A stretch of 64,000 nucleotides of DNA from Bradyrhizobium stylosanthis (GCF_001641335.1 NZ_LVEM01000001.1:1989223-2053222); one strand, 5' to 3'. Shown: positions 41,622 to 50,795, counted from the first letter of the stretch. Translations and numbers: made by a program. Notes: generated from the letters alone by a model not told the origin.

Positions 41622-42692
41622 TCAGGACTCTTCCGGTTGCAAGCGGCCGGCGTCTGCCACGACGTCGCCGCGTCGCCGGCGTCCCTGCCACCAGTCGGCG
41701 GCGAGCTTGCCGATGCCGAGCACGAAGCCCTGCGGCGCCAGCATCACGGTCGCGAGCAGCAGCGCGCCCATCAGCACGAGCGCCGCCTGCTGGCTGTAGA
41801 CCGTGATGGTCTGGAAGCCGAACAGCAGCAGGAACGACCCGACCAGCGTCGCGGTCAGATCGCTGCGCCCCGAGAACGCCACCCACACGATGGGCATCGC
41901 GGCGGCCGGCAAGCCGATACTGGACGGGGTGATGAACTGTCCCCAGGACGTGTACAGCGCGCCGCTGAGGCCGGCGAGACCGCTGCCGATCACGAAGGTC
42001 AGCAGCTGATATTTCCTGACGTCGTAACCCAGCATCTCCGCGCGCTGCGGATTCTCCCGCGTCGCCACGATGACGTTGCCGATGCCCGAATTGACCAGCA
42101 TCCGCAGCGCGAGATAGACGATCACGATCAGCGCGACCATGACGTAATAGAGCGCCGAGCCCTCGATGTAGAAGTCGCCGACTGTCAGCGGGTCCATGCC
42201 CTTCATGCCGTTGAAGCCGTTCAACCGCGCCGGCCCGATATGCCATTCCGGCCCGGCCGTCTGGCCGAGGAAGAAGGCGAGCACGAGCGTCGCGGACAGC
42301 GTCACGATTCCGAAGAAGATGCCGTTGATTCCGCCCCAGATCATGAAATATCCGAGGATGCCGGCGGCGATCATCGCCAGGACCACGGAGAGCACGAGCG
42401 CGGCGATCGTCGCGCTGCCGCCGCCCATGTTGATCGCGAGCACGCCGTAGCCGTAACCGGCGATGCCGAAGAACAAGGTCTGGCCGAAGGACAGCATGCC
42501 GCCATAGCCCCACATCAGGCAGAGGCCGAGCGCCATGAAGATCCAGATCAAGAAGTAGGCGAAATTGCCGACATCGTAGGAATCGGCGAACAGCGGATAG
42601 GCCAGCGCGCCCGCGAGCACGACCAGGAAGCACGACCAGAACATCTTGCCGCGTCCGAGCGTCTGTGGGCCTTCGAGCAGCTTGAACATCAC
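41622..42692 (-). CDS. ABC transporter permease, LivM/UrtC-type
   Basis: 356 residues with about ten hydrophobic helices and a long cytoplasmic loop. The region 'YDVRKYQLLTFVIGSGLAGL' and 'GVAFSGRSDLTATLVGSFLL'-like end are typical LivM features. Permease subunit that pairs with LivH. It lies 9 nt after livH and 2 nt before livG, so translational coupling is likely. The C-terminal tail is Arg-rich (WWQGRRRRGDVVADAGRL). Confidence 0.93.
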   Translation of the reverse strand: MMFKLLEGPQTLGRGKMFWSCFLVVLAGALAYPLFADSYDVGNFAYFLIWIFMALGLCLMWGYGGMLSFGQTLFFGIAGYGYGVLAINMGGGSATIAALVLSVVLAMIAAGILGYFMIWGGINGIFFGIVTLSATLVLAFFLGQTAGPEWHIGPARLNGFNGMKGMDPLTVGDFYIEGSALYYVMVALIVIVYLALRMLVNSGIGNVIVATRENPQRAEMLGYDVRKYQLLTFVIGSGLAGLSGALYTSWGQFITPSSIGLPAAAMPIVWVAFSGRSDLTATLVGSFLLLFGFQTITVYSQQAALVLMGALLLATVMLAPQGFVLGIGKLAADWWQGRRRRGDVVADAGRLQPEES

Positions 42693-42701
42693 AGATTCCC
42701 T

Positions 42702-43568
42702 TTAGCGTCCACGGCGAACCAGCACGCTGGAGAGTCCCTCGGGCAAGACGCGAATGATCAGGATGACGGCGACCAGCATGCCGATCTGTCCGATGATCTG
42801 GCCGTAGCTCGCGTTCAAGGCCATCCGGATCATCGCCAGGAACACGGCGGCCGGCGCCGTTCCGAGCAGCACGTTGGCTCCGCCGATCACGACGGTGACA
42901 AAACTCTCGACCACGAAGGTCGCGCCCATGGTCGGGATCAGCGTCATGGTCGGCGCGTAGAGCGCGCCGCAAAGCCCGGCAAGGCCGGTTCCGATCCCGA
43001 AGCTGATCGCATAGATGCGGCCGGTGCGTGCGCCCAGCGCCTTGGCCATCGCCGCATTCTGCATGGTCGCGCGGGCGATGACGCCAAAACGCGTCTTCAT
43101 GAAGATGATGTAGAGGCCGGCCAGCACCGCCACGGCGCAACCGAACAGCACCAGGCGGTAGGTCGAGAACGTATAGCCGCCGATCGCAAAGCTCCCCTCG
43201 GGCGTCCCGATGCCGCGCACGGCGGAGCCGACGATCAGTAGCATCGACTGCGTCACGATCAGGCTCAGCCCCCAGGTCGCGAGCAGCGAATCCAGGGGGC
43301 GCTTGTAGAACCGCCGCACGACGAGGAATTCAACGAGGACACCGATGAGCCCGGCCGTCAACGCGGCCAGGATCTGGGCAATCGCGAGCGGCACGCCGAG
43401 ATTCACCAAGCCGACGGTCACATAGGCGCCACACATGATGAATTCGCCATGCGCCATGTTGATGACACCCATCATGCCGAACACGATGGCGAGGCCTGCG
43501 GCAGAGAGAATGAGGAACGCGAAGACGTCGGCGAACTGATAGAACAGCGAGAACAATTCAGCCGACAT
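42702..43568 (-). CDS. ABC transporter permease, LivH/UrtB-type
   Basis: 288 residues, about eight to nine transmembrane helices. The start 'LAIVFGMMGVINMAHGEFIM' is the conserved LivH motif (GxxNxAHGE), and 'LLIVGSAVRGIGTPEGSF' and 'FVTVVIGGANVLLGTAPAAV' are further family features. Permease half of the amide/urea importer. The gap to the binding-protein gene upstream is 93 nt. Confidence 0.94.
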   Translation of the reverse strand: MSAELFSLFYQFADVFAFLILSAAGLAIVFGMMGVINMAHGEFIMCGAYVTVGLVNLGVPLAIAQILAALTAGLIGVLVEFLVVRRFYKRPLDSLLATWGLSLIVTQSMLLIVGSAVRGIGTPEGSFAIGGYTFSTYRLVLFGCAVAVLAGLYIIFMKTRFGVIARATMQNAAMAKALGARTGRIYAISFGIGTGLAGLCGALYAPTMTLIPTMGATFVVESFVTVVIGGANVLLGTAPAAVFLAMIRMALNASYGQIIGQIGMLVAVILIIRVLPEGLSSVLVRRGR

Positions 43569-43661
43569 CTTGGTCCCCTTGCCGATCCCGACGCCGCGTC
43601 GTTGCGGCGCCGGTCTTGTTCAGAAACGTGACATCAAACACGAGCAAGATCCGTGCCCGCC

Positions 43662-44903
43662 TCAAGACTTATTGGGGAGATGGCTCGGCGTGTACTGGTC
43701 CTTGTCGTTCTTCTTGGTGAGATCGCAACCGATCTCGCCAAGCCAGTAAGGCTGGATCGTGCCGTAGTCCTTCTCGACCTTCACCTCGTGCTTCGGCCCG
43801 ACCGAGATCAGGCGCATGCGGTGAGAGGTGTGCTGACTCTTCGGGTCGATGCAGACCTTGCCCTCGGGCGCGTCGATGCAGGCATCGCCGGTCGCGATCA
43901 CTTTCCGCATGTCCTCGAGCTTGATCGATTTCGCCTTCTCGACCAGCGCCTTGTACATGTAGAGCGCGTTATAGGCGTTGTACCCCATGTCGTTGATGTA
44001 GAGCTCGTCGGGGAACTTCGCGTGCCAGCGCTTCTTGAACTCGGTGGCCTCGGGCGTATCGATCTCCTCGAACCAGTTCGCGGTCGCGTGCATGTTGTTG
44101 AGCGCCGGCGGCTTGAACCGCTTGTGCTCGAAGCCGAGCATGACCTTGATCGACGAGCCCATCGGCAGGTTGAGATTGGCCGCAGCCGCCTGCTCGAAGA
44201 ACGAGTCCTGGGCAGCGCCCACATTGATCGTCAGCAGCCAATCCGGCTTGGCCTTCTGGATGTTCTGGATGGTCTGCGCGAACTGCGACACGCCGAGCGG
44301 GATGAACTCCTCGCCGACGACCTCGCCGCCGAGATCCTTCATGATCTTGCGGTTCCACTCCGCCGATATCTGGCCGAAATTATAGTCGGCCGCGATGACA
44401 TAGACCTTCTTGCCGAACTTCTCGACCATCCAGGGGATCAGAGTCGAGAATTGCTGCTCGGGCACCGCGCCCATACTGATCATGCTGGCGTCGCAGACAC
44501 CACCCTCGTATTGGTTGGTGTAGAAATACGGCGTCGTGGTGCGATCAACGATCGGACGCAGCGCCTCGCGCGAGGCCGAGGTGATGCCGCCGATCAGCAC
44601 GTCCACCTTGTCGCGATTGAGCAGGCGCCGGCCGAATTCCTGGTAGCGTGCGTTATCGCCCTGGGGATCGAGGTGGATCAGTTCGATCTGCCGGCCCAGA
44701 ATGCCGCCGCTCTTGTTGATCTCCTCGACGGCGAGCTGCGAGCCGTGCAGCTTCGGCATGCCCATGAAGGCAAGATCGCCGGACACGTCTTCGAGCAGGC
44801 CGACCTTCAGTGGCGGCTCCGCGGCGCTGGCAAGATTCATCGACGCCGCGGTGCCGAGCATGGCGCCGAGCAAAACCATCCGTAACTTGCGTCCCGAATT
44901 CAT
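43662..44903 (-). CDS. ABC transporter periplasmic binding protein (amide/urea type)
   Basis: 413 residues. The signal peptide (MVLLGAMLGTAASMNLASAA) is followed by a type I periplasmic-binding fold (VGLLEDVSGDLAFMGMPKLH ... GGITSASREALRPIVDRT). This closely resembles UrtA/FmdD, binding proteins of urea or short-amide importers, and is related to AmiC. Cysteines near residues 137, 350 and 356 may form disulfides. Placement just downstream of a formamidase gene and within an amidase operon makes amide binding likely. Confidence 0.9.
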   Translation of the reverse strand: MNSGRKLRMVLLGAMLGTAASMNLASAAEPPLKVGLLEDVSGDLAFMGMPKLHGSQLAVEEINKSGGILGRQIELIHLDPQGDNARYQEFGRRLLNRDKVDVLIGGITSASREALRPIVDRTTTPYFYTNQYEGGVCDASMISMGAVPEQQFSTLIPWMVEKFGKKVYVIAADYNFGQISAEWNRKIMKDLGGEVVGEEFIPLGVSQFAQTIQNIQKAKPDWLLTINVGAAQDSFFEQAAAANLNLPMGSSIKVMLGFEHKRFKPPALNNMHATANWFEEIDTPEATEFKKRWHAKFPDELYINDMGYNAYNALYMYKALVEKAKSIKLEDMRKVIATGDACIDAPEGKVCIDPKSQHTSHRMRLISVGPKHEVKVEKDYGTIQPYWLGEIGCDLTKKNDKDQYTPSHLPNKS

Positions 44904-44936
44904 CGTGATGTCCCCTCTATGGAAAGCGGCTGGGTG

Positions 44937-45932
44937 TCATGGCTTGAGGTAATTCTTCAGGATGGACGCCCCCATCGTGTATTTGGGGTCGACCATGTTG
45001 CCGAGGCGCATGCGGCCGGCCTGGCTGAGCAGCATGTAGGCGTCGATCTCGTCGAAGCCGTAATCGGCCGCCATCCACCGCACCAGTTCGCGATAGGCGA
45101 TGCGCGCCGCATCCTCGAGCGGACGCGCGCTGCCGATTGTCATGATGAAGTCCTTGGTCTCGAGCCGAGGCCAGGCGAAGCTCCAGTTCTTGATCAGGTC
45201 CACCTGGAGCGTGACGGTCGCGCGCTGCTCGAGCGCGACGCCGGAGAGCTCGCCGTCGCCCTGCGTCGCGTGGCAGTCGCCGACATAGAGCATCCCGCCG
45301 TCGGTATGCACCGGGAAATAGATGATCGCCCCTGGCGCGACGTCGGGCAGGTCCATATTGCCGCCGTGATAGTCCGGCTGCAGCGACGAGATCGCCTCGA
45401 TCTCCGGCGAGACGCCGATGGTGCCGATGAAGGGCTCGTAGGGCAGCGTGAGCTTGTCGTTCCAGCGCACGCCGTTCCTGTCGACATGCAGCTTCTTCAC
45501 GCGCTCCGGCAACGGCGGATTGAGCAGCGCCGTCGACCCGGTCCCGACCAGCCCGCCGAACTCCGGAATGATGCAGGTTGTGCCGGCCGGCTGCTCGCCC
45601 CGTGTCTCGACGTCGCGGATATAGATCGCGAGGCAATCGCCCTTCTTGGCGCCCTTCACCGCGATCGGCCCGCATTGCGGATTGAGATAGGGGAAGTTGA
45701 GCTTGGCGGTGGGGCTGTCGGTCTCCTTGGTCAACACGCCGCCGAACGCATCTTCGGTTTCGACGACGACCACCCCGCCCGGGTCGATCGACAGGGTCGG
45801 CTTGGCATAGGGACCGTAGACGTAATGGAAGTCCCCCTGCTGCTCGATGGTCAGGCTATGGGTCGCGCCGGTCGCGCCCTTGGCGACGGCGCGCTTGGCC
45901 ATGATGGATGTCTTCAACCAGTCTTCGGACAT
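44937..45932 (-). CDS. fmdA: Acetamidase/formamidase (FmdA)
   Basis: 331 residues. The FmdA/AmdA fold is recognisable in PLNPQCGPIAV-like, GPYAKPTLSIDPGGVVVVET, YFPVHTDGGMLYVGDCHATQ and FIMTIGSARPLEDAARIAYR stretches. FmdA hydrolyses formamide or acetamide to the acid and ammonia and is metal-dependent. It is distinct from the two amidase-signature enzymes in the operon. GAGGAG precedes the ATG at 45932. Cytosolic. Confidence 0.93.
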   Translation of the reverse strand: MSEDWLKTSIMAKRAVAKGATGATHSLTIEQQGDFHYVYGPYAKPTLSIDPGGVVVVETEDAFGGVLTKETDSPTAKLNFPYLNPQCGPIAVKGAKKGDCLAIYIRDVETRGEQPAGTTCIIPEFGGLVGTGSTALLNPPLPERVKKLHVDRNGVRWNDKLTLPYEPFIGTIGVSPEIEAISSLQPDYHGGNMDLPDVAPGAIIYFPVHTDGGMLYVGDCHATQGDGELSGVALEQRATVTLQVDLIKNWSFAWPRLETKDFIMTIGSARPLEDAARIAYRELVRWMAADYGFDEIDAYMLLSQAGRMRLGNMVDPKYTMGASILKNYLKP

Positions 45933-45949
45933 GAGATCGGCTCCTCGGC

Positions 45950-47350
45950 TCAGATCGCGGGATGACGCTTGTGCCAGTCGGTGACGCGCTGGAACGCATC
46001 GCCTGCGCGAACGAGGCCGGCCTCGTCGAAATGACGGCCGACGAACTGGAAGCCGACCGGGCCGCCATTCGCCGCGAAGCCGCCGGGCAATGTCACGGTC
46101 GGGCTTCCCGTCATGTCGAACGGACACGTGAAGCGAAGCAGGCCTCCAATCAGCGAGGCGTCCTCACCGAGCGCTGCCATCTTGGCAAGCGTCGGCGCCG
46201 CGAACGCCTGGGCTGGGATCGCGAGGAGATCGACGCTCTCGAACAGCGCCCACACAGCGCCGCGAAACGCTTCGCGGCGGAGCACGATCTTCTGGTAGTC
46301 CATGCCGGACTGTTGCCGGCCGAGATCGAGCAGGCCCGCCAGTGCCGGGCCGTACTCGTCCTTGCGTGCCGGATAGGTCTCCTCATGCGCGACCGCGACT
46401 TCGATGCCGCAGAGCGGGAACCAGTCGTCGATGATCGCCTTGGGGTCAGGAAAGGAGATTTCCTTGATCTTCGCACCGAGATCGGCCGCCACCCGCACCC
46501 CCTCGGCCAGCACCTTGGCCGCATCGCCGTCGGTGCCTTCGCTGGTCCAGCGCCGGTCGACGCCGATGGTCACGCCGCGCAGATCGCCGGTCAGGCCGGC
46601 GAGATAATCGGGTACCGACAGCGGAACCGCCGTCGTGTCCTTGGGATCTTGCCCGGCGATCACGCGAAGGATCGCGCCGCAATCGACCGCGCTCCGCGCC
46701 ATCGGGCCGATGTGATCCAGCGTCGCTGCCAGCTCGAACGCGCCGTAGCGGCTGACCCGTCCCCAGGTCGGCTTGAGCCCGGTCACACCATTGGCCGCGG
46801 ACGGAAAGCGGATCGACCCGCCGGTATCGGTGCCGAGCGAGCCGAAGCAGAGGCCGGCCGCGGTCGCGACGCCGGAACCGCTCGACGATGCGCCGGGCCA
46901 GAGATCCGCGTTCCACGGGTTCTTCGGCGGGTCGATCTTCGGATGATGATCGGCATAGGCGCCCTCGGTCTGCTGCAGCTTGCCGAGGATGATCGCGCCG
47001 GCCTCCTTCAGCCGCGCAACCACCGTGGCGTCCTCGGTCGGGCGGAAGTCGCGATGGATCGTCATGCCATGCGCGGCCGGCGCGCCCTTGGCCCAGCAGA
47101 GATCCTTCACAGCAACCGGCACGCCGTGCAGCGGTCCCCTGATCTTGCCGGAAGCGATCTCCTTCTCGGCCGCAGCCGCTTCCGCGAGCGCCGAGTCGGC
47201 CATCACATGCGCAAAGCTCTTGAGCTTGCCGTCGAGCTTGTCGATCCGGCCGAGCATCGCCTTGGTGACTTCGACCGGCGACAGCTCCTTCGCATGGATC
47301 TTCCGTCCGACGTCGACGAGACCGAGATAGTGGAGATCTGTTGCCGCCAT
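45950..47350 (-). CDS. Amidase-signature enzyme (first gene of amide operon)
   Basis: 466 residues. The catalytic lysine is in VPVAVKDLCW, the signature is GASSSGSGVATAAGLCFGSL and the nucleophile region is TDTGGSIRFPSA. It is a close paralogue of the amidase at 37888-39291. The start at 47350 has GGGAGGATAGGA upstream. It heads the minus-strand operon and is preceded by a leader with a terminator hairpin, suitable for antitermination by the divergent AmiR. Confidence 0.92.
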   Translation of the reverse strand: MAATDLHYLGLVDVGRKIHAKELSPVEVTKAMLGRIDKLDGKLKSFAHVMADSALAEAAAAEKEIASGKIRGPLHGVPVAVKDLCWAKGAPAAHGMTIHRDFRPTEDATVVARLKEAGAIILGKLQQTEGAYADHHPKIDPPKNPWNADLWPGASSSGSGVATAAGLCFGSLGTDTGGSIRFPSAANGVTGLKPTWGRVSRYGAFELAATLDHIGPMARSAVDCGAILRVIAGQDPKDTTAVPLSVPDYLAGLTGDLRGVTIGVDRRWTSEGTDGDAAKVLAEGVRVAADLGAKIKEISFPDPKAIIDDWFPLCGIEVAVAHEETYPARKDEYGPALAGLLDLGRQQSGMDYQKIVLRREAFRGAVWALFESVDLLAIPAQAFAAPTLAKMAALGEDASLIGGLLRFTCPFDMTGSPTVTLPGGFAANGGPVGFQFVGRHFDEAGLVRAGDAFQRVTDWHKRHPAI

Positions 47351-47451
47351 CGTTCCTATCCTCCCACGCGATGTGACGCACGCTCGCGCGCGGACATGCG
47401 TCACCGTTCTGGCGACGCGGACGCATCGCCAGCTGTCCTGGCGGCAAAACG

Positions 47452-47492
47452 AAAAAAGCCACCCGCCCCTCCCGAATGAGGTGACGAATGGC
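47452..47492 (-). terminator. Leader terminator of the amide operon
   Basis: On the minus strand a hairpin closes with GCCA/TGGC (47492-47489 with 47461-47458) and inner CCTC/GAGG, followed by TTTTTT (47457-47452). It sits between promoter and first gene, so it would attenuate transcription unless antiterminated. Confidence 0.6.
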
Positions 47493-47621
47493 TCAAATGC
47501 CGCGGCTATGATCTATCGCTCAGGGGCCGTGATCGAACGAAGCACTTGGTTAGCAAAGAGCTGGACGTCATCGGCCAGATCAGCGCACGCGAGGTTCGAC
47601 AGGTCGCCCTGTAGGAGAAAA

Positions 47622-47650
47622 GTCTAAGTAACTGCCCATCGTGTTGTCAA
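47622..47650 (-). promoter_or_regulatory. Candidate promoter of the amide operon
   Basis: TTGACA (47650-47645) and TTAGAC (47627-47622) with a 17-nt spacer on the minus strand. The -35 is perfect; the -10 is weak. The transcript would begin about 47615 and run through the leader terminator. Confidence 0.45.
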
Positions 47651-47772
47651 CGATGCTCCCTGCCTAAATTTCGAGAGTGCTGCGCAGCAAAACGGCAAGC
47701 CGACTGTAAGCCCCTTGCGCTCTCATCGGCGATGATGATTTCATCTTCGCGTTTCGCGATCGAAAGCCGTCA

Positions 47773-48948
47773 ATGACAAAGCCGTCTGTTCCCGTTGGCA
47801 TCATCTGCTCGCAGTCCGGGCCCTATCAGGCAATGGGCCGCGAGATCCTCAAGAGCGCGATGATGGCGGTCGACGAGATCAACACGCAGACCGAGTTCGA
47901 CTTCTCGATCACGCCCCACATCCGCGACCCCCGCGGCATCGTCTCCGAATATCACACGGTCTGTGACGATTTGATCCGCAATGTCGGCGTCGAGCACATC
48001 ATCGGCTGCTACACCTCGGCCTCGCGCAAGCAGGTCCTCCCCATCGTGGAGCGCACCGATCGCCTGCTCTGGTATCCCGCCCGCTACGAGGGCTTCGAGT
48101 GCTCGGACAACGTGATCTATGTCGGCGCCTCGCCCAATCACAACGTGTTGCCGCTGGTCCGCTACGTGCTCGACAATCTGTCGCGGGAGTTTTTCTGCGT
48201 CGGCTCCAACTATGTGTGGACCTGGGAGACCAATCGCGTCACCCGTGAGCTGGTCAGCGCGGCAGATGGCCACATCCTCGCCGAACGGCTGCTCGAGCTC
48301 GGCGAAAGCGCCGTCGGTCACATCGTCGACGAGATCGTTCGCCGCAAGCCGCCGATCGTGTTCAACACGCTGGTCGGAAGCTCGAGCTACGACTTCATCC
48401 GCGCCTTTGACGCCGGCACCAAAGCCGCCGGCCTCGAGATACCCATGCTGAGCTGCAGCCTGTGCGAGCCGGAACTGGCGATCGTCGGGCCGGCATCGGC
48501 CGGCTGCATCACCTCGTCGGCCTATTTCGAGAGCATCCGCCTGCCGGAGAACCGCGCCTTCGTCGCGCGCTGGAAGGCGCGCTACGGCGCGGACAGCAGT
48601 CCTTCGGTGGACGGGCAGTCCGCCTATGTCGCGGTCTATCTGCTGGCGCGCGCGCTGCAGCGCGCGGGGACGTCCGACATTGCCGAGGTGCGGCGCGCCG
48701 CGGCGGGCTATCGCTACAATTCGCCGCAAGGACCGGTGTGGATCGACGGCGGCAACAATCATTGCGTCCTTACACCGCGGCTTGCCATATCCAATCCGCA
48801 AGGACAGTTTGATATCTTCTGGGAAGCCGACGCGCCTGTTAAGCCTGATCCCTACCTGACGCAGCTCGACGTTGCCGTCAGCCCGTCGAAAGACACCTCG
48901 GCGGGCGGCGCATTGCCGAACGCGCCGCATTTGCGGGTTGTGAAATGA
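47773..48948 (+). CDS. amiC: AmiC, amide-binding negative regulator of AmiR
   Basis: 391 residues with no signal peptide, although it has the fold of periplasmic binding proteins (VPVGIICSQSGPYQAMGREI ... HIIGCYTSASRKQVLPIVER). That combination is the mark of AmiC, which in Pseudomonas holds the antiterminator AmiR inactive until an amide binds. The overlap with amiR is 4 nt (ATGA), matching the amiC-amiR pairing. The gene is divergent to the amide operon. The start at 47773 matches the family length. Confidence 0.92.
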   Translation: MTKPSVPVGIICSQSGPYQAMGREILKSAMMAVDEINTQTEFDFSITPHIRDPRGIVSEYHTVCDDLIRNVGVEHIIGCYTSASRKQVLPIVERTDRLLWYPARYEGFECSDNVIYVGASPNHNVLPLVRYVLDNLSREFFCVGSNYVWTWETNRVTRELVSAADGHILAERLLELGESAVGHIVDEIVRRKPPIVFNTLVGSSSYDFIRAFDAGTKAAGLEIPMLSCSLCEPELAIVGPASAGCITSSAYFESIRLPENRAFVARWKARYGADSSPSVDGQSAYVAVYLLARALQRAGTSDIAEVRRAAAGYRYNSPQGPVWIDGGNNHCVLTPRLAISNPQGQFDIFWEADAPVKPDPYLTQLDVAVSPSKDTSAGGALPNAPHLRVVK

Positions 48949-49532
48949 GCAGACCGTCTTCATTTTCGCTACGCGGACGCAAGGCGCTCGTCGCCATCAA
49001 GGACGAGCGCGACTCAACCATCGTGCGACGGCAGTTCGAACGTCTCGGGATCGAGGGTGTCGCATGGACGCCGGCGGATCCCGTCAGCTTCGCCCCTGAT
49101 CTATCGCTGATAGACGACGAGTTCCTGCCCCTGCTGCAACCGGCGCAACGCGCGTACCTGGCGCGATCGCCCGTCATCGCCCTGCTCGGCACCGAAACGC
49201 CGAGCCGCCTCAAGCTGGTGTTCGAGCTCGATCCGGCATCGTTCCTGATCAAGCCGCTGCGGTCCGCCGGCATCTACGCAGCGCTCGTGATGGCATTCGA
49301 GCGCAACGAACGCACAGGCGAATTGAAGCAGCAGATTCTCAAGCTCGAGCAGCGCCTGCGGTCGCGTCGCGTCGTGCTCGCCGCCGTTCTCCAGGTGATG
49401 CATTCGCATGCGCTCGCCGAACCTGCCGCCTTTGCCCTGATCCGCAGAACCGCGATGGAGCAGCGCAAGACGATCGAAGAACTCTCGGCGGAGATCACGG
49501 CCAGGGGCATGCTCCCGCGCGCAACCGGTTAG
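48945..49532 (+). CDS. amiR: AmiR-like ANTAR antiterminator
   Basis: 195 residues. A receiver-like N-terminal domain without the usual phosphoacceptor set (LVAIKDERDSTIVRRQFERL) is followed by a coiled-coil (about 118-140) and the C-terminal ANTAR domain (SHALAEPAAFALIRRTAMEQ, with TIEELSAEIT). ANTAR domains bind leader RNA and prevent terminator formation. Likely target: the leader terminator at 47452-47492. Coupled translation with amiC fits the AmiC-AmiR complex. Confidence 0.92.
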   Translation: MSRPSSFSLRGRKALVAIKDERDSTIVRRQFERLGIEGVAWTPADPVSFAPDLSLIDDEFLPLLQPAQRAYLARSPVIALLGTETPSRLKLVFELDPASFLIKPLRSAGIYAALVMAFERNERTGELKQQILKLEQRLRSRRVVLAAVLQVMHSHALAEPAAFALIRRTAMEQRKTIEELSAEITARGMLPRATG

Positions 49533-49574
49533 ACTGCCTGTACTGCTCCGCACAGCGAACAGCCAGGCCCTCGC

Positions 49575-49952
49575 CTATTTCGGAAACAGCTTGTCGCGAA
49601 TGTAGCGTGAGGTTGGGGTCAGCTTCAGTCCGCGCGGCTTGCGCCATTCCGCCCGGTCGAGCTCCTTCTTGTCGCCGATCTTCAGGGGACCCGAGGCCTT
49701 CTTGCCCAGGAAGATCGCATCGCTCATCCTTCGGCCGGACCTGCGGTTCTTGCCGTTGACTTCCTTCCACAGCCTCAACTCGCCAAGCCTGAGCTTTGGC
49801 AGCTCCTCCATGATCTCACGATGGAGGCACTTTCTCTCACTCTCGCCGGCACGCCTGCGGCCGCCCGGAAACATCCAGCGCTTGTCGCGCCGCCGCCTGA
49901 CGAGGAGCACCCTGCCCTTCCTTGCAACGACAAGCTTTGATGACTTCGCCAT
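49575..49952 (-). CDS. Nudix hydrolase
   Basis: 125 residues. A complete Nudix box (Gx5Ex7REUxEExGU) is seen in 'GRRRAGESERKCLHREIMEE' about residues 31-50, so it should hydrolyse nucleoside diphosphate linked compounds. The exact substrate is unknown. The protein is strongly basic at both ends. It lies 3 nt after the EEP-family gene on the same strand and probably ends the ugp-like transcript. Confidence 0.92.
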   Translation of the reverse strand: MAKSSKLVVARKGRVLLVRRRRDKRWMFPGGRRRAGESERKCLHREIMEELPKLRLGELRLWKEVNGKNRRSGRRMSDAIFLGKKASGPLKIGDKKELDRAEWRKPRGLKLTPTSRYIRDKLFPK

Positions 49953-49955
49953 TCT

Positions 49956-50795
49956 CTAGTCCGCCAGCTCGATCCCGAGGGGTTGGTGGTCGGACGCATC
50001 GGTTGCTGCGTTGACCTCGATGCTGCGCACGCGACTGACTAGATCCTCCGTGACGAAGATGAAGTCGCGACAGTCCGGCCCGTCGGCCCATTGTGCGCGA
50101 TCAAAGATGCCGCATGTCGGCGCCCGCGGGCGACCCGGGCGATTGGCGGTCCACGCATCCCGATAATTCAAGCCGGGCCTGCTGGCGCGGTCGATCAGGG
50201 CGTGTTGGGGATCGGCGACGTCGAAATTGAAATCGCCGCACATCAGGCTCGACGCCGCGACGGTCTGGCTCCCATATGGCTCATCGTGCCGGGAGCTGGC
50301 CTGCCTGGGGCTCCCCGACGCGTCCTGCTGCAGGTCGAGCAGCCGCGTGATCTGCGCCTGACGCTGATCGGCCGAATGAAACTCGAGATGTGTGTTGACG
50401 ATGCGAACCGCGCCAAACGAGGCTTGAACCGTGACCTCAAGAGCGTGACGGCGCATGCTGCGCACCCCACCCGCGCCCGGAAACGGCAGGAGGTGATTGG
50501 CGATCTGCAGCACCGGCAACCGCGACAGCGTCATGTTGCCGAAACAGTGGATACTGCCCGCGCGATCCATCGTCTCGATCGCCGGCCGGAATATCGCGGA
50601 GTAGCCGGGCAGCAAGGCTGCGAGCTGAGCGCTCTGATCCGCGCCATCGCCAAATCTCGAAAAATTGGCGCTGACCTCCTGGAAGCAGAACACGTCCGCA
50701 TCGAGCGTCTGCCTGGCGACGGTAACGATCCTGGAGAGATCGGTGACTCCGTCGCACCCCTTGCCGCACTGTATGTTCCAGGTGAGAAGCCGCAT
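49956..50795 (-). CDS. Endonuclease/exonuclease/phosphatase-family protein
   Basis: 279 residues. EEP motifs: LLTWNIQCGKG at the start, 'DVFCFQEVSANF' with the metal-binding Glu, 'VRIVNTHLEFH', 'LMCGDFNFD' and the final 'ATDASDHQPLGIEL' with catalytic Asp-His. The family includes phosphodiesterases, nucleases and phosphatases. Its ATG (50795) overlaps the stop of the permease gene (TAATG), which ties it to the importer. It may take the place of the glycerophosphodiesterase UgpQ in this operon; that is inference. Confidence 0.9.
   Translation of the reverse strand: MRLLTWNIQCGKGCDGVTDLSRIVTVARQTLDADVFCFQEVSANFSRFGDGADQSAQLAALLPGYSAIFRPAIETMDRAGSIHCFGNMTLSRLPVLQIANHLLPFPGAGGVRSMRRHALEVTVQASFGAVRIVNTHLEFHSADQRQAQITRLLDLQQDASGSPRQASSRHDEPYGSQTVAASSLMCGDFNFDVADPQHALIDRASRPGLNYRDAWTANRPGRPRAPTCGIFDRAQWADGPDCRDFIFVTEDLVSRVRSIEVNAATDASDHQPLGIELAD

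Larger units (their letters stand above)
47351..47772. other. Divergent control region with leader of the amide operon
   Basis: No gene is supported in these 422 nt. The minus strand contains a promoter-like pair (47622-47650) and a terminator hairpin (47452-47492) 102 nt before the amidase ATG. The plus strand holds the promoter side of amiC. The leader between them is about 265 nt. I looked for the dual hexaloop RNA motif bound by ANTAR proteins but could not identify both loops by eye. Confidence 0.55.

Noticed and set aside
41637..43241. Long + strand open frame antisense to the permease genes
   Set aside because: His/Arg/Asp-rich low-complexity translation with no hydrophobic core; the minus-strand LivM/LivH match is unambiguous.
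45962..47479. + strand open frame antisense to the first amidase
   Set aside because: Shadow of the amidase codon bias; no ribosome site and no family features.
47495..47620. ANTAR dual hexaloop in the amide operon leader
   Set aside because: Short stems such as GGC-ATTTGA-GCC and ACAG...CTGT are present, but I could not find two loops with the required A1 and G4 positions; left as an open question.
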